From Isoetes engelmannii (Eukaryota; Streptophyta; Lycopodiopsida; Isoetales; Isoetaceae), in contig JAANSK020274824.1 of the NCBI GenBank assembly GCA_011763485.2, forward strand, positions 1-32,386: a stretch of 32,386 nucleotides of DNA, read 5' to 3'. Shown one piece after another: positions 7,870-21,100 of this stretch. Made by a program: the position numbers and the translations under genes. Within the stretch, counting starts at the first letter, position 1, and every line of letters begins with the position of its first letter. Under the pieces are notes generated by a model. The model did not search any database. It saw only the letters and a program-made list of their open reading frames with translations, and was not told where the DNA came from.

Positions 7870-8600
7870 TATGTTTCTACAATAATGTGACAAAAGTAAG
7901 AGACAATGCATACATAAGTGTGACGATAATATGACAATAAGGGGAAACGAATGTCCACAAGTTTTGACAAAACTGTCGTTATAACATTGTAAAAAAATGA
8001 CAAATGAATGATATACAGTTGATAAAAAATGACAAAAAAATGGTCAAAATAAATAAAAACGACATAATATGTGCCAAGCAAACGATAATAATGTGTTAAA
8101 AAGATAATCTAAAAATGACAAAAATGTGACTAAAAATTGCCAAAAAAGTGACAGAAAATTACCTAAATATGTTAATAAATGACAAAAATGTGTCAAAAAC
8201 AACTTAAAATATGTTAAAATAGGTGACAAAAAAGTGCCAAGAGAACTTAAAATATGACAAAATAGGTGCCAAATAAATACAAAAAATGTGATAATAAATA
8301 ATCTAAAATATGACACAAAAGGTGCAAAAAAATTGTCAAAAAAGTGATAAAAAATGTGACACTATAGAGACAATAATTGTCATAACACAACCTAGAATAT
8401 GACAAAATAGGTGTCAAAAATTGCCCCAAAAAGTGACAAAAAGTTTGTTAAAAAATATGATAAAGTAAGTGTCAAAAAATTGCCAAAAAAAGTGACAGAA
8501 AAGTGACGATGTATCCTACCAATTTTTGACATTTTTATGGTTACATTTTTGTTAGTTTTCTGGAATTTGTAGTAGTCTACAAAGTGACAAAAAAACTGAC
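7870..8600. repeat. Diverged AT-rich tandem repeat based on TGACAAAA
   Basis: The tract repeats GTGACAAAAA, GTGCCAAAAA and TTGCCAAAAA many times. A higher-order phrase AAAATATGACAAAATAGGTG recurs with changes near 8206, 8248, 8304, 8393 and 8452. Long open frames on the minus strand here come from the repeat, not from a gene. Confidence 0.8.
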
Positions 8601-9107
8601 AATAAACGCCTGTTCTCTTGTAGTGGGAGAAGCCTGTACGAGCGGTTGAGATCCAAGCCGTCAAATAGTCAAAACTGCGGAATCGCCAATACGACAAGGA
8701 ACTTTGGGCAACTTCGGAGGAAGGAATCACGGCCGAAATATTCTTTAGCCAAACGACGTGAGCAACATTGAAAATTTACTTCCCCACACGATTTTGATTC
8801 CTGCCTGCAATCTCAACCGCAGGATATGATGAGCCATGGAATCCATTCGTATGGGAGGGAATATTCTTTGTTCGCACCAAGATGTTATAGAATGTAAGTT
8901 TTCCAATGGTAATGAAATTTAAATATTCTTACAGGTGGACAGATAGCTTTCCCGCTGACCGCCACGTCATTATAGACGCGTCAGCTGTTGCTTCCATTGC
9001 TTACACGAAGAAAGAGTGTAGACCCGCCTGCTGGATCGTGAACAATGGGATGCAGCTGGCTTCATTTTACCAAAAGCCTCCTTAGAGAATAACTGGAGTC
9101 TTTCAAA
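8601..9107 (+). promoter_or_regulatory. Upstream region and 5' UTR of the SGR6-like gene
   Basis: No gene is seen between the AT-rich repeat and the start codon. A CACGTCA (bZIP-type ACGT core) lies at 8963-8969, close to ACGCGTCAGCTG. The transcription start is not defined by a clear TATA box. Confidence 0.45.
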
Positions 9108-9159
9108 ATGGCTTCGGATTCAGGATTATCAGCATTACCTTCTTCATCTCAATTGTCAG
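9108..9159 (+). CDS. SGR6: SGR6-like exon 1
   Basis: Starts [17 protein letters not shown]; low-complexity serine-rich start as in other plant orthologues. Ends in phase 1 before GTAGAA. Confidence 0.85.
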
Positions 9160-12100
9160 GTAGAAGAAACGGATTTGCAAATTGTTTTTTCCTGAATACA
9201 TCACCAGCCCAGTTTGCACCTCCGGTGTTTTGCTTGATGTAAACTGAATTGTGCTCCACTTACTTCTATATGGCATAATTTGGTTCAGAGGTTACAAGCA
9301 CGCTTGTGAAGGGTTTAGGTGATGAGTCTCCTGCTGTCAGAAAGGCTATGGCTACTGCATTATGCCAGAATGCTCAATGGTAGCCTTTGTGGGTTAACTT
9401 TATATTTGTGCCAAGTGAGATAAGGTGACAGCGGTCTGTTATTTGCAGGAATGCTTTGCCTATCATGGATTATTGCATTTCGAGCTTGAAAGCTGTAAAA
9501 CGAGTGAGCCTCTTTTAGGGAGACAACCAGTATAATCATGCATGCTTAACTCCTCACGCTTTTTTTTATTTGGACGTTAGTGGGGAACACAGGTGGGTGA
9601 TCACCGTGCCAGTGTCTTAGCTGTAATGGCACATACGGTAGCTGTTGTGGATGAGAAAGAGCTTGATAAAACATTGATGCAGAAAATTGCTGCAATTGCA
9701 CTTACCGAAATGGCTAGTAGTAAGGTACGTAAGTATAGAAGGAATGTCAAGACATGTAAGAAATCATCAAGTTTTATATAACCATTACCTTATTTTCTTT
9801 CGAACATGATGATGTAGGATCTTGATTCGAATTGGCAACATTCTGCATCAAGCCTTTTAGTTGCACTTGCTTCTCGGATGCCTGATCTAGTGAGTATCAA
9901 TAAGTCTTTTGTGCATCAACGTGCAAGGACACTTAATGTTACAAAGGACTATACTTCCATCCATCATATTGATAGGCTTAAGTAAGTACAAAGTATTAGA
10001 AGTCTTCAATCTGGTACTTCTCAGCAGGTGCAGATGTTAATGCCCTTGATGCCAGTGATTTCAGTGACTTAAGTCTATTTGCTGCATATCTAAAGCATGA
10101 GGTGGACTTTTAGTCTGTACATTACCTTTCTGGGACCTTTCTAGCGTGCATGATACTGTCGTTCTTTTCTCCTGTTGTAATCCTGTTCCGTTAATGTACC
10201 TGTGAAGGCTGATTAGTATGTTTGGAGTCTGATAAAGATTACCATGCACTTGTATTGTGCAACTCTTATACGCGGCTCATATTCTCAAATGGCAGAATAT
10301 TAGAAACGTAAAATAATTAAATACAGAAATGCGATCAAGGATGGGATTTGTACTATATACAGTCGTGGTTTTCAATGTCATGGGAAGAAGCATATCACAG
10401 TATCTTGGCAACTGTCAAAAAGAACGTGGATAAACTGCAATAGACAGCTTGGAAAAGATCTTCCAAGCTGGAAAATAAACATGGTGAACCAAAGTTGGGA
10501 ATATATGTGCAAATGAATTGAACTGATTCTCAGCAGGTGCAGATGTTAGTGCCCTTAATGCCTAGTGATTTCAGTGATTTACTTGCTGCATATCTAAAGC
10601 ATGAGGTGGGCTGTCTGATGAGTACCTTTACAAAATATCACGATGCACTTATTGTGCAACTCTTTAGACACTGCTCATATTCTCAATGGTAGAGAATATT
10701 TAGAAAGTAGAATGATCAAATGTAGCAATGCGATTGAGGATGGGATTTGTACCCTATACAGTCGTGATTTTCAATGTCATGGAAAGAAGCAGCTCACTGC
10801 ATCTTGTTAAGTGTCAAAAAGAACATGGATACTGCAAAAGACAGCTTGGAAAAGATCTTTCAAGCTTTGAACTTGGAAAATAAACATGGTTTACCATAGT
10901 TGGGAATATATGTGCAAATGGATTGAACTAATTCTCAATAGGTGCAGACGTTAGTGCCCTTGATCCCTAGTGATTTCAGTGATGTAAGTCTATTAGCTGC
11001 ATATCTAACGCATAAGGTGGGCTTGTAGTCTGTACATTACCTTTGCGGACCTTTCTAAGCATGCATGATACTGCCATTCATTTTTCCATTTTGACGTTAT
11101 AAACCTGTGAAGGCTGATTAGTATGTTTGGAGTCTGATGAGTACCTTTATAAAAGATCACCATGCACTTGTATTGTGCAACTCTTTATACACTGCTCATA
11201 TTCTCAAATGATAGAGAATATTAGAAAAGTAGAATGATCAAATATGGCAATGCGATAGAGGATGGAATTTGTACCATATACAGTTATAGTTTTCAATGTC
11301 ACGGGAAGAAGCATATCACGGCATCTTGATAAGTGTCAAAAAGAACATGGATAAACTGCAAAAGACAGCTTGTAAACCATCTTTCAAGCTTTGAACTTGG
11401 AAGAGAAACATTGTTTACCAAAGTTGGGAATATATGTGCAAATGAATTGAACTGATTGTTTTTTTGCAGATTATGAATGAGATTTTTCTTCAGCTTGGAA
11501 GCAATCCAGGACCTGTGCTGGCTATCGTTCAAGCTCTTGCAGAGTTTGCTTCTGTTGATGGTAAAAAACGTTTCTAGAAACTACAAACTTTCTAATATTA
11601 TGTCTGTTAACGTCAATTTGGTGTGGTTTAATGTTGTCTTCAAGCTCTTGGCTTTGTTCCACATATGAAAGGAGTATTGTCTCGTATTCTACCTCTTCTT
11701 GGGAGCCTAAAGGATGCTCAAAAGAGTATCTTTGCCGAAGGTAGTCCTAGTCCATTCCTTGATAACTTCAATGGCAGCTTGAATGGACAATTAATGTGCT
11801 GGTTTATTTCCAGCTTTCAAATGTTGGTGCGAGGCGCTGTCACGTTATGTCCAGGAACAGCAGTCAGTTGTTTTTCTAGGTCCTGACATGCAGTGAGTCA
11901 ATAACCACTACTATAAAGAGTTATATTCTCTTCTCAAGGAAGTGTCTTTACATTTAGTCTATTTACATTTCAGAGCTCTACTTCATTCAGCATTTGATCT
12001 GTTTTTAGGAAGATGGATTTTCTCACGTGATTCTAAAGTAAGGATTAGGAATGTACTTGTTTATTTTGCAAAATTTGAGAATGTTGTGAAGCTTATTGTC

Positions 12101-15100
12101 CAATTTTTTTCAGGTTCGTCTGGCAACCGTAGATGCGTTGGGATGCATGTTTAAACTTATTGATAGGCTTCAACTCAAAGCAGCTACAATGAAGGTTGTT
12201 CCTGCATTGTTGGGAGTGTAAGCACTTTTATCCTGATGGGCCGAACACTGTTGTGAATATTTTATAATGATAATCTTTGTGGCGAGATGTGAGAAACATC
12301 CTGATGGACAAACGTCCAGAGTAAACACTTCCTTAGAAACATGCTTACAAATTCGAGTTCCTAAATTTTTTCTTTATGTCTAAAAAAATATACCCATTTA
12401 AGGTACATTATTTCCACATCAAATACCCAACAGTGAAACCTGAAAAACGAAAGTGTCCTTCTAAAAAGTGATCGATCAGCCATAAAATGGCCAAGATATA
12501 GCCAAGCACCTAATAGAAGTACCTCAAAGTTTCATATGTTAACGTTTCTAAAGTTTCTAAAACGTAGCTTTGCATTCTACCAAGAAGAAGAAGAAATAAT
12601 TTTCAAAAACGTAGGTTTGCATTCTACCAAGAGGAAGAGGAAGAGGACGAGGAGGGAGGGGGGAGGGGGGCGCGGGGAGGCGGGAGGCGGGAGGAGGAGG
12701 AGGAGGAGGAGGAGGAGATAATTTTTAAGTCCGTATCTCCCAAATGGGCTTGGGACTGTTTTTGGGTCAGCATGCAAGCACTGCTTTCAACATACCAATG
12801 ATTAGATTTCAATAAGATCGTTTCCTTGTTATTGGTTGTGTCGCTGTTAGATAGATCCATAATCACTTTCCAACTTATGTTTCAGACTGCTTTACAGATA
12901 TTGCTCTTGTGTACCATGGATTTCTGTTTCAAACCGATTCCAATCATTGCATTTTAGTGTCCCTATGTACCAGACTAATTCTCGGTTCCCTTTCTATGTA
13001 CCATGAAAACATCAATTCACCAGAAACTGAATGTTTTGGAGAAGTTGCATCTGAACATCGTGTAATGATTGCCCCCCCTAGACATTGCGAGGATGTCAAT
13101 GTTTACCATATACTTCTATCATGTCATATTCTTCTATTAAGTATTATTATTGATGTCCATGAATAGGTAAAGTACGAAGCAGAATACGGAAATCAGCAAT
13201 GTGTTTCCCTTTTAAAAGAAGCTTGGAAAGAGAAAGAGGCATTGATTGGATAGCTCTAGCGATGGGCCGTACCTTATTGCTGGTTATGATAGTGCTATTG
13301 GGGACTGATGAGCTGAATTTATAAAATCATTATAGGTACAATAGAGAGCTCGAGAATCTTTTACCGGTCACACACACCCTACACATGCTTTTCGATGCAG
13401 TTTTGTCTGATCATGAACCACCGTTGCTTGATTTCCCGGTGAGTTTATTACCCTTTGTTGTTGCTTTATGATGTGCTGTAAAGATCTAATCACCTGGTTC
13501 GGACGTCCTATCAGGCCCTCATTCCGACTTTGAATGCTATACTTCCTATGGCGTCCATTTATGTTACTGGAACAAAACAATTCAATCTGAAGGTAACACA
13601 ATTGAACATGTTTTGTGTACTATGCAACAAAAAAGAAAAAAGAAAGATCTTATGATGTCTATGGAAGACCGTAGGGTCGATGAGACCGTAATCATCCAAA
13701 ATTGTGAATCCGCACGGAGGGTGATAGTGTCCAGGGTATTCACTAAAACATTTAATCCAATTTCATTGAAAATTTTCCTAGGAAGATGATCCAGTTGCCA
13801 TCCTAGCATTATCCAAAGAATGCTGTGATATCACCATTTGCTTTTTTGATTCCTATTATGTCTACTCTTCCAAAACCTTCCTAAAGAAAAAGAAAAAGAT
13901 GCCTTACGAGGTCAAATACCTAAGTGGCTGAAAATAATGTATATTGAGATATCTGATAACAAGCTTGGGTAGGTTGAATGGAGATGGAAATTACAGCAAG
14001 ATGGAAGGCGAGATGCTGATTAAGGCTGATTTGGGAAGAAAAAAAATAGCACCTGATCATGATGATGGGTGTCTTGATATATTGAACGCCTTGGTGATAA
14101 TGGGTAATCATCCCTTTTTAAGGTGATGTGGAAGTCGTTAAAATCGTCCTTTCAATATGAACAAACAAAAAGAAGTGGAAGGAAAGCATCCTATGCTGCG
14201 AGCTTGTGGAAGCCTATTTTGATGGCAAACCTTTCAATATTTCTTTTGATGGGTTGGATCTCGTCAATCGAAATTTTTCTTTAGATTCTTGTACTGCATT
14301 AATCCATGATATCTCTGCAATATGAACTTCTTTTGGATTGCAGCTTGCCTCCCACTTCCAATCAGCCTCCAATTTTCATGGATCTACACTTGTCATGGCT
14401 AGAGTCTACACAGAACATGAACGAAGTTCGAGATTTTGATCTCTCTCTGCTGTAGAACTGCCAAAATGGCCGGAATTAATGGCCAAAAGGCTTTTTCCTT
14501 GCGCACCCTTGCAACTGCACTTTGCGAATCAATACTAGCTTGTCATGAGAGTTTTTCCAAATCCAGTTGAGAGCATAAAAGGGTTTTTTCCATCTGTAAT
14601 CTTACTCTGAGGAAAAGGTACAGAAAGTTGGAAGACAAAAGAGACAAGAAAAGTATCTTATAATGGTGTTGGGTGCCTTGATATGTTGAGACGTGTGGTG
14701 ACTAGCTTATTAGGGCAGTTACATGCCCTTTCACAATTGTTAGCCTAGTATTTCATACTAATAAATACATATTTTTAAATACAAACATAACGAAGTGTAG
14801 TGAGCTTGTTGGCCTTCCATAACTCTTTTTATTGTCCTTAATGTAAGGTGCCTTTGTCATAATTCTTGACTTGTAACTCCGTCAGTATGACAATTTATAA
14901 TTTGTTCAGTTAGGATTGCATATTTATAGATGCTGGAAGAGTAGACCATGTGGATAAATGCGGTAGGAACTGAAAGCTTCCCTTCTATTTATAAGAGAAG
15001 AATGTGATATTCTGAGACTGTGAGGCATTATTGAGTTTATTCCGCTTTATGACTCACATATTTTGGATTTATTATGCAGAATTTTAATGAGGTATTGAGA

Positions 15101-18100
15101 TGTTACGTGATAGTTGGGATAACTTACCCTGAGGAGCTTTTGACTTACATGCTAAATGTATGTTACTTAAATTGTTGGAAATGCAAGTGCATATGGATAA
15201 GTAGATTGAAAATAAAATTCATTTAGCTGTGGGGTTCTCTCCAGCATTTGGGGTCTAAGGATATTCATCGGCTTGGGACCTTTTTATTGATGAAACACCT
15301 TTTGCCCAGGTATTTATTTTGGTGCCCAAAGAGTGACAAGAACCTGAATATGAATGAGATATGCTATGCAAGGAAACATCTGATTTTATTTTTTATGCAA
15401 GTAGGTTATCACGAGAATGGAGCAGCAAAAAGTCTGTATTGATTCGGTCAATAAAAAGTTCTTTGTCAGATCATGATCTGAACTTTAGAAAGGCTATGGC
15501 TGAGGTATGTAACGAGTTATAAAAGGTAGAAATAAAGTGTTACCCCCTACCATTTACTATAGTTCCAGATGCACAAGGGCAAAAACTTCCAAGTGCTAGT
15601 CATTCATGATGTTATTCATTTTCTTTCTTCAACTTTCTTTTGCGCGTTTAATTTATGATGTGCTAGATAATTTAAACCAAGATATTTCTTTCCTTATGAT
15701 ACATAAGAGATGTACGTATTTTGCTCATGAATATCACAAGAATGTTTGTAATAACTTTCTTCTTCCACGTTTCTTAGGGTTAGATACAAAGGTCATCAGT
15801 TTTCAGAGGATTCGTTGTAGTACATTTGAGAGACAAACAACAAGATTCATCTCATATTTTTAAGGAATTGTAAATTTGAGAAACAAGGCCACTATATGCA
15901 GTCTTGAATTTAGATGCGAGTACTTGGGACGATCCCATGAACTATATTAATAAGAGACTCCGAATACAGTTCTTTGCAAAGATGATGGCAGTAAACATCA
16001 TTCCTCATCAACGAATTGTAACTTGTAACTAGACACAACATTTCAATTGAGAATTCTTAAAACTGGTTGCAGCAGCGTGGAGCCTTGCAATAGGTCAGAA
16101 AAGGCTTCCCATCTAGCCATGGTTGAGAAATCTATTGAAGAATGTTGGTATGACTTCGCATGGGAACATCGACCTCCTCATACAACACACTTGCATGACC
16201 AAGAGCACTGCATACATGGCAGATTCTAAATTGCTTCCTGCTAAGGTGCAGTTATGCACAAACCATTTTCTTCATGTTACTACTGCTGGCTTCGTCCAAT
16301 GACCAGTATACTTAGACCCATACTTAGATATACATTTTTAGTGGCCAAAATTTATGGTTCAATTCATTAGATAGGATAATCGATTTGACTATTTGTTTTG
16401 AAGAGAGTGACAATAAATTTGCAATTTTATTTTTGGCTATTACTTATACAGTACTACATTATATTTTGATAAAAACATGTTTTATCTATAGCTTCTTTCA
16501 CTTATCATGCTTTTATGCAGCTGATTGTCACGATGGCCTCTATTGGTTATCTGGAAGGAGGCGATGGTCAACTATTTATTGAGTTTTTGGTCAAGCAATC
16601 TGCTATAGACGAGTCAGAGATCAATAATTTTCGAACCCAGCAGAAAGCTCTGGAAAGATCATATGGAACAAATCCAACTGTTTCCAGCAATGGTGATGTA
16701 AGAAGCTAAGCATGTCCTCCCTCCCTCCTCTTCTTCTTAGTGTTATTAACTTTCTAACCATTTATTCAATCATGGTTTATTATACAAATGAATTGTGCAA
16801 GGCTGATAAGGAGACAAGCCTGAGCAGAAGGTATATCTGCATATGCCAGCAGCAATTCTAACTTTTTAACAAAGATAAAATGCATTCCTATAACTTCTAG
16901 TAAGTTAATGGCGATTTGCTGCAGCTATATCTAATTATCCATTTGATGCATAAGAATGACATATTCTTTCATTATCTCAAACCCACAGCTCTTTGTGCTG
17001 CCATTTCTTATCCAGTCTACAAAATTGTCCTTTGCAGTAATATGTAGCAGGCTTCCAAATTTTTGCACATGTATGACATACTCTTTGCAGTGAAAGTCTG
17101 TTCTGTTGATCCTAACGGGGTCCTCCTTACTAACTTGGTGCGCTTTGAATCTCTAATTGCAGCTGAAGTTGGGAGCTGTCTCTCCTTCAGAACTCCGAGT
17201 TGTCGCGGACAAGAGTCTATATCTAATGGCTACCACAATCCCAATGGTTGAGGTAAGTTTTTCCCCAGTAATGAAGGATTGAAAATTAGATGACATGCTT
17301 TTTTATCTGCTGGTTGCCAAGTTAGTAAGATAGGACTTCGAGATTTTTGAACTATTCTAGTCCACCTTTGTTTGAATACTTCAGAGCTCTTGCAAGGATC
17401 AGGATGAAGTTTCAAAGACCTTCTTGCCTTCTCTGTTCAAAAATTGTTTTGCTTTTTTCTTCTGTTTTTCGGATGCTAAATAGTATCTATCAATGCTTCA
17501 TATATAACGAGTAATAACATTGGTGCTGCTACGGAGGGATGCTCAATTGCTTATGAGTTTTTGTTTGTTGCATCTGGTATTGTAGATTTACTAACAAGGG
17601 TTCATTATTGCAGCCTCTTCTTTGGCCATACTTGTTGCAGACCTTGATTGAAAAATGTTATACTGGCGCTGTTGCTACGGTATAGACTTAATTTGGAAGT
17701 TCCTTCATAAGCTTCTGAATTGTTGATAATTGTAAAATTCATTATGTTTCCTGAGTGGACATATTTAGCAGATTGTGTTTGAATTTAGCAAATTACATTG
17801 CGAAGGAGCCACGTATTAGAAGATGAAATACAGTGCAATCCAAAGAGAATTGTTCATAAGTTATAGCACTTGGCATGCAGTTGTTTTTCATGGACAATAA
17901 GGATGAAGATTGGGGCTTAAGAAATATTTGTTGAAGTTGCAGAGGGAAAGAAAGAAAGAAATTATGAATGTCTATAAGGGACCCTTAGGGTCTACGAGAC
18001 CAAATAGATGTACATGTCAGTTCTTTATCACCTAGAAGCAAGGTAAATCTAGCAAGTAGCTATTCATCTAATGTTAGATAACTTAAGAACAAAAGGTGCA

Positions 18101-21100
18101 GTAGTAAAGCTTATTACAGAATCAGCATTCTAACTGGTTCTGTGGCAACATATCTCCCTTGCTTCTGAAAATCTCTTTACATCACAACCCCTTAGGTATT
18201 CTGTTTGCTCTTTTTTAATTATCTTCCACATCTTTTATATTTTACACTTTCCAATCCTGGAAGAACATAGGAAGGCCTTTATCTAATATAATCCCTTCCT
18301 CGAAACTCTAGGATTGGATATAAGGTACATAACAATATGGTCTATGGGCATTGTCAAGCAGGGAGAATCAACAACATCAGGAGAAAAATGCTGGCCTCTT
18401 TCTTTTGTCTTTATTCAGCCATCTGATCTTACCTGCAGATTTATGGTATCCAAGTGTATTTTATTCAGCTGTAACAGACCTTATGGCCTACTACCAAATG
18501 GTTCATCAGTTCTCTATCATCTAGGAGTATCCTCTAATTCTGAACAGATTGAGAGACTGCTAGAAAATAGAAAATGCAATAGAAAAAAATGACAGATTGG
18601 ACCAGAAGGGGTCTAAACCATGACCTGATTTTTGCAAAGTTTTGTTATTTTCTTGAAGAATTACTTCATAACAAAAGGTGCAGGAGTAGAGCTTACTACA
18701 GAATCAGCATTCTAATTGGTTCTGTGGCAACATATCTCCCTTGCTTCTGAAAATCTCTTTATATCTCAACCCCCTTAGGTATTCTGTTTGCTTTTTTCTT
18801 TCACTTATCTTCCACATCTTTTATATTTTACACTTTCCAATCCTGGAAGGACATCTTAGGAAGGCCTTTATCTAATATAATCCCTTCCTCCAAACTCTAG
18901 GATTGGATACAAGGTACATAACGATGTGGTCTAGGAGCATTGTCAAGCAGGGACAATCAACAGCATCAGGAGAAAAATGTTGGCCTCTTTCTTTCGGCTT
19001 TATTTGGCCACCTGATCTTACCTGCAGATTCATGCTATCCAATTGTATTTTATTCAGCTATAACAGGCTTTATGACCTATACTACCAAATGGTTCATCAG
19101 TTCTCTATCATCTAGGAGCATCCTCTAAGTTCTGAACATGTTCGGAAACTGCTAGAAAATAGAAAATGCAATAGAAAAAAATGACAGATTGGACCAGAAG
19201 GGGTCTAAAGGATGACCTGACTTTTGCAAAGTTTTGTTATTTTCTTGAAGAATTGCTTCATGGGAGTATTTCAACCATCTTTTACTGCAGATATGCAAAT
19301 GTATATCAGAGATATTGCGGCGGCGGCTTTCAAGCGACGAAACAATTGCATTGGATTATAATTTGTACCCTGACACTCCCTGCCCTGAGGTAAACTTTTG
19401 GAATTAGATGCTTAAAGCATAGGAAGAAGAATTTGAGTCTTGTCAAATTTGAAATGGTAACCTTGTGGAATTTGTAGATGCTTAATATATAGGAAGAAGA
19501 GTTTGAATCTTAAAATGGTATGGTAATTTTACTCATTACTTTGCTGTATGATTGTTGTTACTTCTAAGAATCCATCATTAATTACCAACGGGCTTCCTGG
19601 TGTGGTCGCATATGGACAACAGAAACAACTGCATGGCTAGTCGAAGATTTACTAATATGAATCAGATTTTTGTGCGGTGCATCAGTTACTTTTGTAATGC
19701 AATGCTTGCTTAGTTAAATACTGATCATTTTTATAATTTTGCTGTTCAGTCAGTTATATATGCACACATTCATTCTGACGTGTCTGTTCTCTCATCTATT
19801 GTAAAATTTTATACAGGCAGTTCTTGCTAGGCTCCTTGTGCTTTTGCAAAATCCAATGGCAAGGAATCAACTTGCAGCCAGAATATTGACGGTAACATTG
19901 TTGCATTACGAGGCAGATATGCAATCAAGTTCTATTTTTAAGGTTGCGATTTTGCAGGTTCTATATTATTTAGCTCCTCTTTTTCCAACATCTATAGGAT
20001 TAATATGGAAAGATGAGGTAACAACTATTACATGAGGAATTATCTTGCATTGTGCCTGAAAGGAATTGGTGCATCAGATTCCAAAATTAAAGACATACCT
20101 TAGTGATCCTGAAGACTTGAAAGGAGAGTCTTGGCAACGAGAAGTTTGGGAACAAATGATATTGCATGTAAGAAAGAAATCATTTGTCATTTCCATTGTG
20201 CTTTAAGCATGGCAATGCAGTGATGTATAGTTGCAACAAAGAAACTAAACATATCTGTGTTATATCTTCTGCAGCTACTCTCAGAATCCCTAGATGTAGT
20301 ACAGAATCCAGATTGGATAATGTCCTTAGGAAATGCGTTAACAAATCAGTATATCTTATACAGTGGTGACCACTATCACTCAGCTTTGCTTCACAGGTAT
20401 ACATGTCACTTTTTAGCAGGTGAGAATCCCCGTTGGCTGTGCTAGTCTGCAGCCTTGAAGTCATGTCTGTTTAAATTGGGGTTTGGAAATCAAATCAATA
20501 GCTTTGGGCTGGCAACTTAAACCGCATTTTAATTCTCCTAATCTTTTATGCACAGTTAAAGGACCACTTGCGTTGTCCTGCCTAAAGATAAATAAACAGA
20601 GTATTGGACTTGTTCAATCCATTTTAATAGTATTTGTTCTACAAACACATTGTCAATCATGACCTTTGTGTATTCAACACGTTGGAAATTTTTGAAGCAT
20701 CAAGGCACAAATGGGTCACCTTTGTGGATTTTATAACGATTCAACAGGAGCAAAAATAATCATAGATCAACTGTCACAATAAAGTTGTGCTTTCTACTTT
20801 TCTGATAGTGCTTAATGTGTGCATGCACATGCATGATAGGCATACATGATTATGTTACACATGGTTGTACCCAAAGTATTTGTACACATTGCTGATGTCA
20901 CTGCATGAATCACGGCTTACGTCATTTTGCAGGTCGTTTTGAATAACTGGATGCTCGTTTAATTTATGACAGATGCTTAGGGATGGTCTTACAGAAAGTT
21001 GAGAACAGAAGCTTGGTGAAAGAAAAGATTGCAGTCATGTATAAGCATGCAAATATTGCAGATCCTATTGATAGACTTGGCTTGGCTATGGGAATGGGGC

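Larger units (their letters stand above)
9890..11469 (+). repeat. Intron 5 with three tandem units that each carry an exon-like cassette
   Basis: Units begin at 10028, 10537 and 10942. Each starts with an exon-like cassette after an AG and before GTGG, followed by related intron sequence (GCAACTCTTTA..CACTGCTCATATTCTCAA, GAAGAAGCA..., CTGCAAAAGACAGCTTG). The last unit runs into the acceptor of exon 6: the phrase GGGAATATATGTGCAAATG occurs before cassettes 2 and 3 and before exon 6. Unit 2 has lost about 100 bases. Confidence 0.85.

Noticed and set aside
8044-8730. Several overlapping minus-strand open frames of 60-112 codons
   Set aside because: They follow the TGACAAAA repeat and encode repetitive F/L/S-rich text; they are a by-product of a stop-poor repeat.
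8894-8934. Possible 5' UTR intron (GTAAGT to ACAG) upstream of the SGR6-like ATG
   Set aside because: Only 41 bases, too short for a normal plant intron.
12577-12866. Open frames through the GGA-rich tract on both strands
   Set aside because: Low-complexity R/G or S-rich translations from a simple repeat within an intron.
16802-16830. Possible mini-exon of 29 bases in intron 16 (AG|GCTGATAAGG...AGAAG|GTATAT)
   Set aside because: Its length would break the frame between exons 16 and 17, which already join well without it.
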